A DNA stretch of 64,000 bases from the NCBI RefSeq assembly GCF_013294005.1, contig NZ_JABSNK010000002.1, positions 124,001-188,000 on the forward strand. Reading direction: 5' to 3'. The translations under genes were made by a program, and so were the position numbers. Of the stretch, positions 16,731 through 25,352 are shown one piece after another. The stretch is from Flavobacterium gelidicaeli. GTDB taxonomy: Bacteria; Bacteroidota; Bacteroidia; Flavobacteriales; Flavobacteriaceae. Under the pieces are notes generated by a model, which was not told the origin of the DNA, did not search any database, and was given only the letters and a program-made list of their open reading frames with translations. Each line of letters begins with the position of its first letter. The first letter of the stretch is position 1.

Positions 16731-17888
16731 ATGTTAAACTTCGAATTATATAATCCTACCAATTTAGTTTTTGGAAAAGGACAAATAGAAAAATTAGGAG
16801 AACTTGTACCAAAAGGAGCTAAAATATTATTAGCTTACGGTGGTGGAAGTATCTTTAAAAACGGAATACACGAGCAAGTAATCAACAATCTTAAAGGACA
16901 CGAAATAGTAGAGTTTTCAGGAATTGAGGCAAATCCACATTTTGAAACTTTGATGAAAGCGGTTGCTATTGTTAAAGAACAAAAAATAGATTTTATTCTT
17001 GCAGTAGGTGGTGGATCTGTAATTGATGGTGTAAAATTCATTTCAGGTGCAGTAAACTATAAAGGGGATCCAATTGAGATTTTGCAAAAGCGTATCTTAA
17101 TTAAAGAAAATGCTATTCCGTTTGGAACAGTATTAACTTTGCCTGCAACGGGAAGCGAAATGAACTCCGGAGCAGTAGTAACCATCGAATCGACTAAAGA
17201 GAAATTAGCTTTTGGTGGTTCGGCATTGTTTCCAAAATTCTCAATAACAGATCCTACAGTAATTCAATCTTTACCTAAGAGACAATTACAAAACGGTGTT
17301 GTTGATGCTTACACGCACGTTATGGAACAATACCTAACGTACCCTCATGAAGGACATTTACAAGATAGAATTGCCGAAGGAATTTTGCATACACTTATCG
17401 AGGTAGGTCCTAAAGTTGTTGAAGATCCAGCAAACTATGAATTGGCATCAAACTTTATGTGGTCTTGTACTATGGCACTTAATGGATTAATCCAAAAAGG
17501 AGTTCCAAGTGACTGGGCAACACACATGATAGGCCATGAATTAACAGCAATGTACGGAATTGATCACGCAAGAACTCTTGCTGTAATTGCTCCAAGTTTA
17601 TATACTGTAATGTTCGAAACTAAAAAAGCAAAACTAGCACAATACGGAAAACGTATCTTCAATCTAGAAGGAACAGAAGACGAAATTGCAAAAGAAGCCA
17701 TTAATAAAACAGTAGCATTTTTCCACAAAATGGGAATGGACACTAAACTTTCTGATTATACCAAAGATTATGATAAAACTGCAGACTTCATTGTAAAACG
17801 TTTTGATGAAAGAGGTTGGAAAGGTCTTGGAGAAAAACAAAACATTACTTTAGACAAAGTGAAAGCTATTGTCGAAATGAGTTACTAG
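16731..17888 (+). CDS. Iron-containing alcohol dehydrogenase, YqhD-like
   Basis: A 385-residue enzyme of the Fe-ADH family. The metal ligands match E. coli YqhD with an offset of two: D192 and H196 in 'VVDAYTHVMEQ', H265 in 'DWATHMIGHE' and H279 in 'GIDHARTL'. The cofactor-binding 'AVGGGSVIDGVKF' is at about 91-103. YqhD reduces many short aldehydes with NADPH and protects against aldehyde stress; NADPH preference is likely here because the loop 'AYGGGSIFKNG' is shared. It lies 92 nt after the DJ-1-like gene, same strand, under the same LysR divergon, and has a strong terminator behind it. Confidence 0.9.
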   Translation: MLNFELYNPTNLVFGKGQIEKLGELVPKGAKILLAYGGGSIFKNGIHEQVINNLKGHEIVEFSGIEANPHFETLMKAVAIVKEQKIDFILAVGGGSVIDGVKFISGAVNYKGDPIEILQKRILIKENAIPFGTVLTLPATGSEMNSGAVVTIESTKEKLAFGGSALFPKFSITDPTVIQSLPKRQLQNGVVDAYTHVMEQYLTYPHEGHLQDRIAEGILHTLIEVGPKVVEDPANYELASNFMWSCTMALNGLIQKGVPSDWATHMIGHELTAMYGIDHARTLAVIAPSLYTVMFETKKAKLAQYGKRIFNLEGTEDEIAKEAINKTVAFFHKMGMDTKLSDYTKDYDKTADFIVKRFDERGWKGLGEKQNITLDKVKAIVEMSY

Positions 17889-17918
17889 TATAAAATACCA
17901 CGATAATACGGTGAGATT

Positions 17919-17953
17919 AAAAGGCGTTCTTAATTTATTGAGGACGCCTTTTT
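17919..17953 (+). terminator. Intrinsic terminator of the ADH gene
   Basis: AAAAGGCGT and ACGCCTTTTT form a stem with minor mismatches around 'TTAATTTATTGA', ending in five T residues. Confidence 0.8.
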
Positions 17954-18148
17954 AATAACACCTACTAACTAACTCAATTCTCATATTTACTAAAAAATAG
18001 ATTAATATTACACAATAACGTTAAAAAAGTAAAATTATTTTATATAATTATTAAAAAATACGATTTATTTTTAATTCCAAGAATAGAACTTTAGAATCAT
18101 CACAGATTTTCAGGCTTTTTTTATTCTAAAATTCACCCATTTTTTAAG

Positions 18149-18156
18149 TACTTTTG
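18149..18156 (+). promoter_or_regulatory. -7 promoter box of gpsA
   Basis: TACTTTTG fits TAnnTTTG, 19 nt before the ATG at 18175. The TTG inside it is the false start of a longer reading. A TAACGTTA palindrome lies further up at 18016-18023. Confidence 0.6.
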
Positions 18157-18174
18157 ACTAAATTTAATAAAAAA

Positions 18175-19170
18175 ATGGCCAAAAATTTAAAATTTGCAGT
18201 TATTGGCGGAGGTAGCTGGGCAACTGCAATTACAAAAATGTTATGTGTAAATCTACCAGAGGTTTACTGGTACATGCGTAATGAAACTGCAATTGAACAC
18301 ATAAAAAAATACAAGCACAATCCTAATTATTTAAGTGCTGTAGAATTTGATACAAACAAACTAAAACTTACTAGCGATATTAATGAAGCAATTACTAATG
18401 CTGATTACATCATATTTGCTATTCCATCAGCGTTTGTAGGTGCCGAATTAGAAAAAATGAACGTCTCTCTAAAAGACAAAGTAATTTTCTCTGCCATAAA
18501 AGGAATTGTTCCTGAAACGAGTATGATTGTGGGAGAACATTTTCATTTTACATACGACATCCCTTATTACAACATAGGTGTTGTTACTGGCCCTTGTCAT
18601 GCCGAAGAGGTGGCACTGGAACGCTTATCGTATTTAACGATTGCTTGTGGTGATGCTGAGAAAGCTAAAATCGTAGCTGATAATCTTGCAGGAGATTTCA
18701 TCAAAACTAAAATCACTGATGATATTATTGGTACTGAATATGCCGCTATGCTTAAAAATATTTATGCAATAGCCGCTGGTATTGCACATGGTTTAGGTTA
18801 CGGTGATAACTTTCAAGCGGTACTAATGAGTAACGCAATTAGAGAGATGAAAAAATTCATCAAGAAAGTCCATAAAATGAAACGAAATATTAATGATTCG
18901 GCTTATTTAGGAGACTTACTCGTTACTGGATATTCTATGTTTTCTAGAAATAGAACTTTTGGTAACATGATTGGTAAGGGATATACCGTAAAAAGTGCCA
19001 TGATGGAAATGAGCATGGTTTCTGAAGGATATTACGCTACTAAAAGTGCTTATAAACTAAATCAAGGTTATGGAGCCAAAACACCTATTATTGATGCTGT
19101 ATATGAAATACTATATGAACATAAAGATGCTAAAGCCGTTTTTAGTAAATTAACTGATAAATTAGATTAA
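18175..19170 (+). CDS. gpsA: Glycerol-3-phosphate dehydrogenase (NAD(P)+)
   Basis: A 331-residue enzyme reducing dihydroxyacetone phosphate to sn-glycerol 3-phosphate, the first step of phospholipid backbone synthesis. The N-terminal Rossmann motif is 'VIGGGSWATAITKML', with 'GPCHAEEVALE' in the middle and the catalytic lysine region 'AMLKNIYAIAAGIAHGLGYGDN'. The family length fits the ATG at 18175. It is followed 33 nt later by the DUF6503-like gene on the same strand, probably co-transcribed. Confidence 0.93.
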   Translation: MAKNLKFAVIGGGSWATAITKMLCVNLPEVYWYMRNETAIEHIKKYKHNPNYLSAVEFDTNKLKLTSDINEAITNADYIIFAIPSAFVGAELEKMNVSLKDKVIFSAIKGIVPETSMIVGEHFHFTYDIPYYNIGVVTGPCHAEEVALERLSYLTIACGDAEKAKIVADNLAGDFIKTKITDDIIGTEYAAMLKNIYAIAAGIAHGLGYGDNFQAVLMSNAIREMKKFIKKVHKMKRNINDSAYLGDLLVTGYSMFSRNRTFGNMIGKGYTVKSAMMEMSMVSEGYYATKSAYKLNQGYGAKTPIIDAVYEILYEHKDAKAVFSKLTDKLD

Positions 19171-19203
19171 GCTTATCTCTATTTCTTAAAAACACTTTAA
19201 AAC

Positions 19204-19947
19204 ATGGCGAATTACAACACTAATTTACATTTTTCAGCTTTAATTAAAAGCTTGTTTGTACTTTGTTTTTTAGTTTTCTTTAAAGCATCCGCACAAGAAA
19301 TAACTGGAGAACAATTATTAGACAAAGCGATCAATTATCACGACCCTAATCATCATTACAATGATTTTAAGGGCACGCTTTCTATAGCCATGAAAATGCC
19401 AGATGATTCTGAACGTCTAAGCAAAGTAAGTATTGATTTACCAAAACAATATTTCAAACTTAGCGTCACAAAAAATGACAAAGTAGTAACATACATTATT
19501 GATAATGAAGTTGTGAATTTTAGCCTAGATGGCAAAAGTGACTTTACTGAAGAAGATGTAAAAACTTTTAACTTAACAGAAACTAGAGCGCGATTCATGC
19601 AAAACTATTATACCTATTTATATGGTTTACCAATGAAACTAAAAGACGCTGGGACAATTATAAACCCCGTAGTTGAACGAAAGGTCTTCATGGGCCAAGA
19701 GTACTTAGTATTAGCGGTAAAGTATGAGGAAGGTGTAGGAAAAGACGCTTGGTACTTTTATTTTGACCCAAAGACCTATGCTCTAAAAGTATATCAGTTT
19801 TACCATGATCAAACAAAGAATGATGGAGAATATATTTTATTAAGTGGCGAAGAGGAATTATCCGGAATTAAAATCCCAAAAGCAAGAGCTTGGTATTTAA
19901 ATCAAGACGACAAATACCTAGCCACTGATATATTATCAAAAAGCTAA
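19204..19947 (+). CDS. Exported DUF6503-like protein
   Basis: A 247-residue exported protein: signal peptide about residues 1-30 ending KASAQ, after an N-terminal stretch longer than usual (MANYNTNLHFSALIK). The mature part, with 'YNDFKGTLSIAMKMPD', 'FMQNYYTYLYGLPMKLKDAG' and a C-terminal 'YFYFDPKTYALKVYQFYHD', recalls LolA-like, lipid-binding beta-sheet proteins and the flavobacterial DUF6503 group. No function is established. It follows gpsA and ends at a strong bidirectional terminator. Confidence 0.7.
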   Translation: MANYNTNLHFSALIKSLFVLCFLVFFKASAQEITGEQLLDKAINYHDPNHHYNDFKGTLSIAMKMPDDSERLSKVSIDLPKQYFKLSVTKNDKVVTYIIDNEVVNFSLDGKSDFTEEDVKTFNLTETRARFMQNYYTYLYGLPMKLKDAGTIINPVVERKVFMGQEYLVLAVKYEEGVGKDAWYFYFDPKTYALKVYQFYHDQTKNDGEYILLSGEEELSGIKIPKARAWYLNQDDKYLATDILSKS

Positions 19948-19963
19948 CATAGCGCTTAACAAC

Positions 19964-20002
19964 AAAAAAGCAGCAACCTTATTTAAGATTGCTGCTTTTT
20001 TT
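19964..20002. terminator. Bidirectional intrinsic terminator
   Basis: A stem of AAGCAGCAA with TTGCTGCTT (plus an inner CTT/AAG) is flanked by A6 and T7 tracts. It separates the plus-strand gene ending at 19947 from the minus-strand gene ending at 20021. Confidence 0.85.
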
Positions 20003-20020
20003 GTGCTTGTATTTTTACTG

Positions 20021-20428
20021 TTATCTTACAATGAGACCATCTACAAATAGAATAGGCACTTCTTCAAGTTCTTGCTCATTCATAGCATTTGCATTAAAAA
20101 TAAACTTCTTATCATACATCTTATTCCCTATGAAATAAGACACTGAAAATTCATTATTGAGTACCAATACACTTTTCTCAATCATTTCGATTTTAACCAC
20201 TGAAACAGCTGGAACCTCAACAAAAGCGTGGCGCAATAGCGATGTTTTTTTCATTTCGTCGTCAATTGTCCCAAAAGCTTTAGACACAACCATAACGCTT
20301 TCGATAAGGAAATCACTATCATTAACTAAATAAGCATACCAAACCTTTTCCATAAAATCGTCGCTCCATTCTTGAACGGCCGCTAGGAAAACATTTTCTA
20401 CTTCAGGAATTATAATATCTTTTTTCAT
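20021..20428 (-). CDS. Conserved-looking cytosolic protein of unknown function
   Basis: A 135-residue protein without signal peptide or membrane segment. It is mixed alpha/beta, acidic, with 'FLAAVQEWSDDFMEKVWYAYLVND' near the N-terminus (residues about 13-38) and hydrophobic strands VSVVKIEMI, VLVLNNEFSVSYFI. I do not recognise a characterised family. It is downstream of pheS on the same strand with an 86-nt gap that contains partly self-complementary TTAGTC/GACTAA segments. Confidence 0.65.
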   Translation of the reverse strand: MKKDIIIPEVENVFLAAVQEWSDDFMEKVWYAYLVNDSDFLIESVMVVSKAFGTIDDEMKKTSLLRHAFVEVPAVSVVKIEMIEKSVLVLNNEFSVSYFIGNKMYDKKFIFNANAMNEQELEEVPILFVDGLIVR

Positions 20429-20514
20429 AAATTAGTCTTAAGTCTAAGTTTTAAAATCTCAAAGTCAATCATTACTAAAATAGCTGTTTCAACTTTTAAC
20501 ATTTCAACCTTGGA

Positions 20515-21534
20515 CTAAATTGAAGCTTTAAATTGCTCTAAGAAACGTACGTCATTTTCATAAAACATACGAATATCACCTATTTGATAAAGCAACATTG
20601 CAATACGCTCCACTCCCATCCCAAAGGCAAAACCATTGAATTCTTCTGGATTGATACCGCAGTTTTTCAAAACATTTGGATCTACCATTCCACATCCACC
20701 AATCTCTAACCAACCAGTTCCTTTAGTAATCCTATAATCCGTTTCTGTCTTTAAACCCCAGTAAATATCAATCTCAGCACTAGGCTCAGTAAAGGGGAAA
20801 TAAGAAGGTCTTAAACGAATTTTAGACTTCCCAAACATCTCTTTTGTAAAATATAAAAGTGTTTGTTTTAAATCAGCAAACGATACATCTTTGTCAATAT
20901 ACAGTCCTTCAACCTGGTGAAAAATACAATGTGAACGTGAAGAAATTGCTTCGTTACGAAAAACACGTCCTGGAGAAATAGTACGAATAGGTGGCTTGTT
21001 CTCTTCCATGTAACGCACTTGAACAGATGATGTGTGGGTACGCAATAAAATATCAGGATTTGTTTGAATAAAAAACGTGTCCTGCATGTCTCTTGCTGGG
21101 TGGTACTCTGGCAAATTTAATGCCGTAAAATTATGCCAGTCATCTTCGATTTCTGGACCTTCAGAAACATTGAAACCAATGTTTGAAAAGATATCTATAA
21201 TTTGGTTTTTTACAATAGAAATAGGATGACGAGACCCAATGATTACCGGCTCAGCAGAGCGAGTTAAATCACCATAAATACCTTTAGTTTCTTCTTTACT
21301 CTCTAATGCTTCTTGAATAGCTTTCACTTTTTCTTCGGCAGATGATTTAAGTAAATTGATTACTTGACCAAATTCTTTTTTTTGATCGTTTGGTACGTTT
21401 TTAAACTCAGCAAAAAAATCTTTAAGAAGTCCTTTACTTCCTAAAAATTTAATTCTAAATGTTTCTAATTCTGCTTTGTCTTGTGTTGAAAAAGCTTGTG
21501 CTTCGCCAATATATTCTTTTATCTTATCTATCAT
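20515..21534 (-). CDS. pheS: Phenylalanine--tRNA ligase alpha subunit
   Basis: A 339-residue class II aminoacyl-tRNA synthetase subunit. It has an N-terminal coiled coil (residues about 1-90), then the catalytic core with motif 2 'FRNEAISSRSHCIFHQVEG' and motif 3 'GFAFGMGVERIAMLLY'. It charges tRNA-Phe together with PheT, which is not next to it in this window. Its own -7 box lies 23 nt upstream of the ATG. Confidence 0.96.
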   Translation of the reverse strand: MIDKIKEYIGEAQAFSTQDKAELETFRIKFLGSKGLLKDFFAEFKNVPNDQKKEFGQVINLLKSSAEEKVKAIQEALESKEETKGIYGDLTRSAEPVIIGSRHPISIVKNQIIDIFSNIGFNVSEGPEIEDDWHNFTALNLPEYHPARDMQDTFFIQTNPDILLRTHTSSVQVRYMEENKPPIRTISPGRVFRNEAISSRSHCIFHQVEGLYIDKDVSFADLKQTLLYFTKEMFGKSKIRLRPSYFPFTEPSAEIDIYWGLKTETDYRITKGTGWLEIGGCGMVDPNVLKNCGINPEEFNGFAFGMGVERIAMLLYQIGDIRMFYENDVRFLEQFKASI

Positions 21535-21556
21535 TTTCGTCCAGTAATTGAGAGGG

Positions 21557-21564
21557 CAAATTTA
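21557..21564 (-). promoter_or_regulatory. -7 promoter box of pheS
   Basis: TAAATTTG on the minus strand fits TAnnTTTG and predicts a leader of about 16 nt before the ATG at 21534. Confidence 0.55.
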
Positions 21565-21625
21565 CAAAATTTGTTTCAGGTTTAAAGTGTAAAGTGAAAA
21601 GTTTACGCGCTAAAATTGCGACACA

Positions 21626-21982
21626 TTATTGGATCACTTCTCTTTCTATAAAATAATTCACGATTGCTTCCTTCATTAACACCGATTGTTCACCGGCTCT
21701 TAATGGTGGCAATTCCTCTTTTACTTTGTAATGAGGCCAACCATCTTCATCAAAAAATTCAAATTCATAGAAACCATAAGGCTCTAATAACCTGCAAATA
21801 GCAATATGCATCAGGTTTAATTTTTCATCTTTTTTATATTCTTGGTGTACTTTTCCTAGTTCTTGAACTCCTATTAAATAAATAATAGCATCTAAGTCTA
21901 AGTCTTCTCCTTGCGAAAATTGATTAGAAAGTATATCGACAAGCTGTTCCCAGCGCTCTTTAAGTTGTATATCTCTTGACAT
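21626..21982 (-). CDS. Small conserved-looking protein of unknown function
   Basis: A 118-residue, acidic, mostly helical cytosolic protein (MSRDIQLKERWEQLVDILS ... DLDAIIYLIGVQELG ... LEPYGFYEFEFFDEDGWPHYK). No signal peptide, membrane segment or known motif. It is upstream of pheS on the same strand and has its own promoter-like box at 22053-22060. I recall similar proteins in flavobacteria, without known function. Confidence 0.65.
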   Translation of the reverse strand: MSRDIQLKERWEQLVDILSNQFSQGEDLDLDAIIYLIGVQELGKVHQEYKKDEKLNLMHIAICRLLEPYGFYEFEFFDEDGWPHYKVKEELPPLRAGEQSVLMKEAIVNYFIEREVIQ

Positions 21983-22052
21983 TATAATATTGATTGTAAC
22001 CGCTCCCTTTTTTAAGTATCCTAATTCAAAAAAAACAGCTATTTAATTTTTG

Positions 22053-22060
22053 CAAAGATA
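22053..22060 (-). promoter_or_regulatory. -7 box of the small gene divergent from cvpA
   Basis: TATCTTTG on the minus strand; transcription would start about 64 nt before the ATG at 21982. Confidence 0.45.
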
Positions 22061-22072
22061 ACGACTTGAAAA

Positions 22073-22105
22073 TTGACAATGGATGTTTGATTTATTTTAT
22101 ATTTG
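22073..22105 (+). promoter_or_regulatory. Promoter of the CvpA-like gene
   Basis: -33 TTG (22073-22075), 22-nt spacer, -7 TATATTTG (22098-22105), then the ATG at 22131 after a leader of about 20 nt. Confidence 0.55.
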
Positions 22106-22130
22106 TTGTTCATCTTACTAATGCACAACT

Positions 22131-22694
22131 ATGGGTTTTTTAGATATTGTTTTGGGCGCTTTACTGATTTTTGCTTTATATAAAGGGCTTAAAAACGGAC
22201 TTTTTATAGAACTGGCCTCGTTATTGTCTTTGATTGTTGGAATTTATTTAGCTATAAAATTTTCATACATGATCAAGGAAATGTTAGTAAAGCATGTTTC
22301 ATGGTCACCTAAATACATCGAGATCATTGCTTTTGGACTAACTTTCATAGCCGTAGTGGTATGCATTCACCTTTTAGCAAAGCTATTCACAGGGATCATG
22401 GATTTCGCCTTCTTGGGTTGGATAAACAAACTTGCAGGTGCTGTATTTAGCGTTTTAAAAACGGTATTGCTTTTAAGCGTATTATTTAATTTATTCGAAA
22501 AAGTAAATATTAATAACATGCTCATCAAAGCCGAAACTTTAAATAATTCTATGTTTTATAACCCTATCCAAAAAACGTCGCGCTTTGTTTATCCTTCTTT
22601 AGAAAAATGGTACATTGATTTTAAAGACAAACACACAACCGAAGCAGAAAACGAATCAGTTCCCAAAAACAATGAAGTAAAACAAGAAAAGTAA
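22131..22694 (+). CDS. CvpA family inner-membrane protein
   Basis: A 187-residue membrane protein with four hydrophobic helices (about residues 3-20, 28-47, 64-85, 101-122). The start 'MGFLDIVLGALLIFALYKGLKNGLF' is the usual CvpA opening with its Lys-Gly-x-x-x-Gly. CvpA proteins are linked to colicin V production and envelope stress; the molecular function is unsettled. Monocistronic, convergent with batE with a 9-nt gap and no clear terminator between. Confidence 0.85.
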   Translation: MGFLDIVLGALLIFALYKGLKNGLFIELASLLSLIVGIYLAIKFSYMIKEMLVKHVSWSPKYIEIIAFGLTFIAVVVCIHLLAKLFTGIMDFAFLGWINKLAGAVFSVLKTVLLLSVLFNLFEKVNINNMLIKAETLNNSMFYNPIQKTSRFVYPSLEKWYIDFKDKHTTEAENESVPKNNEVKQEK

Positions 22695-22703
22695 GGCTTA
22701 AAG

Positions 22704-23447
22704 TTATTTCACTTCTCTAATTGCGCTTTTTTCTATCCAACCTACGGTTCCATCTGTGAGTTCAACTCTTTTCCAGTTGTTCACTGTTTCTTCTACATAT
22801 AACTTAGCTCCTTCATGTAAGACAACAACGGTTTTACTAGCATTTTGAGGTTCTTTTTTAACATCAACCATTTCAGCAAAAACTATTGCCGGTCGATCAT
22901 TTTTAAACTGATCCATCTCAAAAATAGCAGCCAAAATACTAATAATAAGCAAAATAATAACAATAAACATAGTAAAGAAAAACACTCTTTTTATGGTGCT
23001 TTGTTGTGAAAAATAATACCCAATAAAACCCAATAAAAACAACACTGCTAACCCCACCGAAATATAACCCCAAGTATTGTAGTTATAAGTTGCGGTAAAA
23101 TCCCTAAGTAACTTAGCAAATCCTACTTTAGGAATTACTTTGATTTCATCAACGGTTCTTTTTTGCGCAAAGCGTAAATTATTTAAAGTTTGTGTATCGT
23201 TTGGTTTTAGAACCAATGCTTTCTCATAATTATAAATCGCAGGAGCTACTTTATTTAGTTTATAATAGCAGTTTCCTAAATTATAATACAACTCAGCCGA
23301 TTGTAATTTAGTACCTAAAATAGCATTATAAGCAGTAACTGCCTCTTCATATTTACCGTTTTTATACAATTCGTTTGCACTTTCAAAGCTATTTTGAGCA
23401 AAGAAAACTTGGGTAAAAAATAAGAATAGATATAAAATATTTTTCAT
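22704..23447 (-). CDS. batE: BatE: TPR and SH3-like domain membrane protein
   Basis: A 247-residue exported or membrane protein: signal peptide (MKNILYLFLFFTQVFFAQ), two to three TPR motifs (residues about 20-95; 'AELYYNLGNCYYKLN', 'PAIYNYEKALVLKPND'), two membrane helices (about 125-180) and a C-terminal bacterial SH3-like domain ('LYVEETVNNWKRVELTDGTVGWIEKS' as a span, ending at about 243). This is the last gene of the bat operon. Bat proteins are tied to oxygen tolerance in Bacteroides and to stress survival elsewhere; their mechanism is unknown. Confidence 0.85.
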   Translation of the reverse strand: MKNILYLFLFFTQVFFAQNSFESANELYKNGKYEEAVTAYNAILGTKLQSAELYYNLGNCYYKLNKVAPAIYNYEKALVLKPNDTQTLNNLRFAQKRTVDEIKVIPKVGFAKLLRDFTATYNYNTWGYISVGLAVLFLLGFIGYYFSQQSTIKRVFFFTMFIVIILLIISILAAIFEMDQFKNDRPAIVFAEMVDVKKEPQNASKTVVVLHEGAKLYVEETVNNWKRVELTDGTVGWIEKSAIREVK

Positions 23448-23514
23448 TGTCTTTATTTATAAACTGCTTACGCAAAAAATACATCTTGCTTATCAATCTT
23501 GTAATTCACTGTGC

Positions 23515-25260
23515 TTATAGCTCTTTCTCTAATTCAGAAATTATCGCTACTGCCTTGTCATAATCTTTTTGAATGGTTGCACTTGATGCCGGAGCATATC
23601 GTGCGATTTCACAATTTTCAGTAAGCGCAATAAAATCATTAACTGTTTCGGAATTTGCATTTTTAGCTAACAATATAGCCTTGATATTGTCTTTACTCAT
23701 CTCTGATGTCTCAATATGCAACTTGGCTTTCAAGAAATTATGCATTGCTTTTTCAAGAGCAACATAAAATGGTTCTTTATTGTTGATTTGTTTTTTAGCT
23801 TGAGACAAATACTTCTTAGCTAATTTATTGTTTCTGCGTATTCTATTGCCAACAACATCACCATCAAGAGTGTCTTTCTTGTTTTTTGCTAATACAATTA
23901 TTGGTATTAATAAAAAGGATAATAAGAGTAGTAGTAAGTACAATTTAGAACCAAAGAAATCGTCACTGTTAGTTGGTTTTAATTCGGTTTTTAATTTAAT
24001 GTATTTAAACTGTTCAATACTGACATCATTTTTGCCTGCGTTAGCACTTAAGCTATCTGCTGCACGTGTATCAGTTGGACCGTTTAAAACATTAATCATA
24101 ATCTCAGGAGATACAACTGTTTTATATGTTCCTGATCCCAAATCAAAATAAGAGAAACGAATAGGTTTTACAGGATAATTTCCTTTGTATTGCGGTACAA
24201 TAGTATAACTGTCAGACATTTTTCCTGACATTCCAGCTAGTGATGTATTGACATTCTCGTCATGTACTGGATCGTACATTTCAAGTGCATTAGGAACAAC
24301 TGGTTTAGGTAGACTGAATAATTTCATATTCCCTTTTCCAGTAACGCTTACTAATAAATCAAGGCTTTCACCATTTTTCAAACTAGTTTTAGACGGCGTT
24401 ACTTTAAAATCAAACGTACCCACTGCACCAGTAAAATCATCTGGTTTTCCTTTTTCAGGCAGCGCACGCACATTTATTGTTTTAGCACCAGCCGAAACTT
24501 TTTTATTCCCATCTGCAAGCAACATCCTTCCAAAAACATCTCGTCTATTAGTAGGCAATTGTACATCTACATCAAGAGACAAAGGTTCAATGGCTAATTT
24601 TCCCGATTTTTGAGGATATAACACTACTTTTTTAAGTACAACATAACGGTAATTTTGCCCTTTAAAAATGGCATCAACCGCTGCTAATTGTTTTATTTCA
24701 ATATTCTGACTCCAAAAATCATTGTATTTTGGTTTATTTAATTCTCTAAAATTAGAGATTCCAATGTTAGCAAAATACAATTTATAAACCACCGTAATAG
24801 GTTCATTTACATACGGATTGGTTTTAGATATCTCTGCAATTAAATACAAATTATCGTCTGCTGAAACACTAGTATCATTAGGATCTTTAGGTTGTTCTAC
24901 AGCATTTGTTACCGTAATTTTAACCGAATTGGTTTTGTAAACCTGACCGTTATACTCAATCGTTGCTGGTTTAATTGTCAAATTCCCTTTTTGAGTAGGG
25001 AGTAAATAATAAGAGTAAATTTTCTCGAAGGAACTTCTACCATTAACCCACGACTGACTTACTTGTTGACTAGGACCCGCAATAACTCTAAACCCCTCAA
25101 AAGAAGGTTCATTAAAGTTATCTCCATCAATATTCATAGAGAAATCAATACGAAGTCTTTCATTAAGACCTAATGTTGTTTTACTCACTTTTGCCTCAAA
25201 TTGTACTTGGGCTAAAAGTCCTTGAAAGCTTAATAGTATTAAAAATAAAAACTTCTTCAT
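23515..25260 (-). CDS. batD: BatD family protein
   Basis: A 581-residue protein: signal peptide (MKKFLFLILLSFQGLLAQ), tandem beta-sandwich repeats in the periplasm (about residues 20-430, with 'VQFEAKVSKTTLGLNERLRI' opening the oxygen-tolerance domain), one membrane helix (about 442-460) and a helical cytosolic tail. This layout is that of BatD ('oxygen tolerance' family). It probably assembles with the VWA proteins BatA and BatB in the membrane. It lies between batC and batE on the same strand, with a 92-nt gap upstream. Confidence 0.88.
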   Translation of the reverse strand: MKKFLFLILLSFQGLLAQVQFEAKVSKTTLGLNERLRIDFSMNIDGDNFNEPSFEGFRVIAGPSQQVSQSWVNGRSSFEKIYSYYLLPTQKGNLTIKPATIEYNGQVYKTNSVKITVTNAVEQPKDPNDTSVSADDNLYLIAEISKTNPYVNEPITVVYKLYFANIGISNFRELNKPKYNDFWSQNIEIKQLAAVDAIFKGQNYRYVVLKKVVLYPQKSGKLAIEPLSLDVDVQLPTNRRDVFGRMLLADGNKKVSAGAKTINVRALPEKGKPDDFTGAVGTFDFKVTPSKTSLKNGESLDLLVSVTGKGNMKLFSLPKPVVPNALEMYDPVHDENVNTSLAGMSGKMSDSYTIVPQYKGNYPVKPIRFSYFDLGSGTYKTVVSPEIMINVLNGPTDTRAADSLSANAGKNDVSIEQFKYIKLKTELKPTNSDDFFGSKLYLLLLLLSFLLIPIIVLAKNKKDTLDGDVVGNRIRRNNKLAKKYLSQAKKQINNKEPFYVALEKAMHNFLKAKLHIETSEMSKDNIKAILLAKNANSETVNDFIALTENCEIARYAPASSATIQKDYDKAVAIISELEKEL

Positions 25261-25352
25261 TATTAATGTTTATTCATTTATTCGCGAATCTGATTCTGAG
25301 TAGGTCTTTGTTTCTTTCGATAAAAACAAATCCACAAATAGCCAATTAAATC

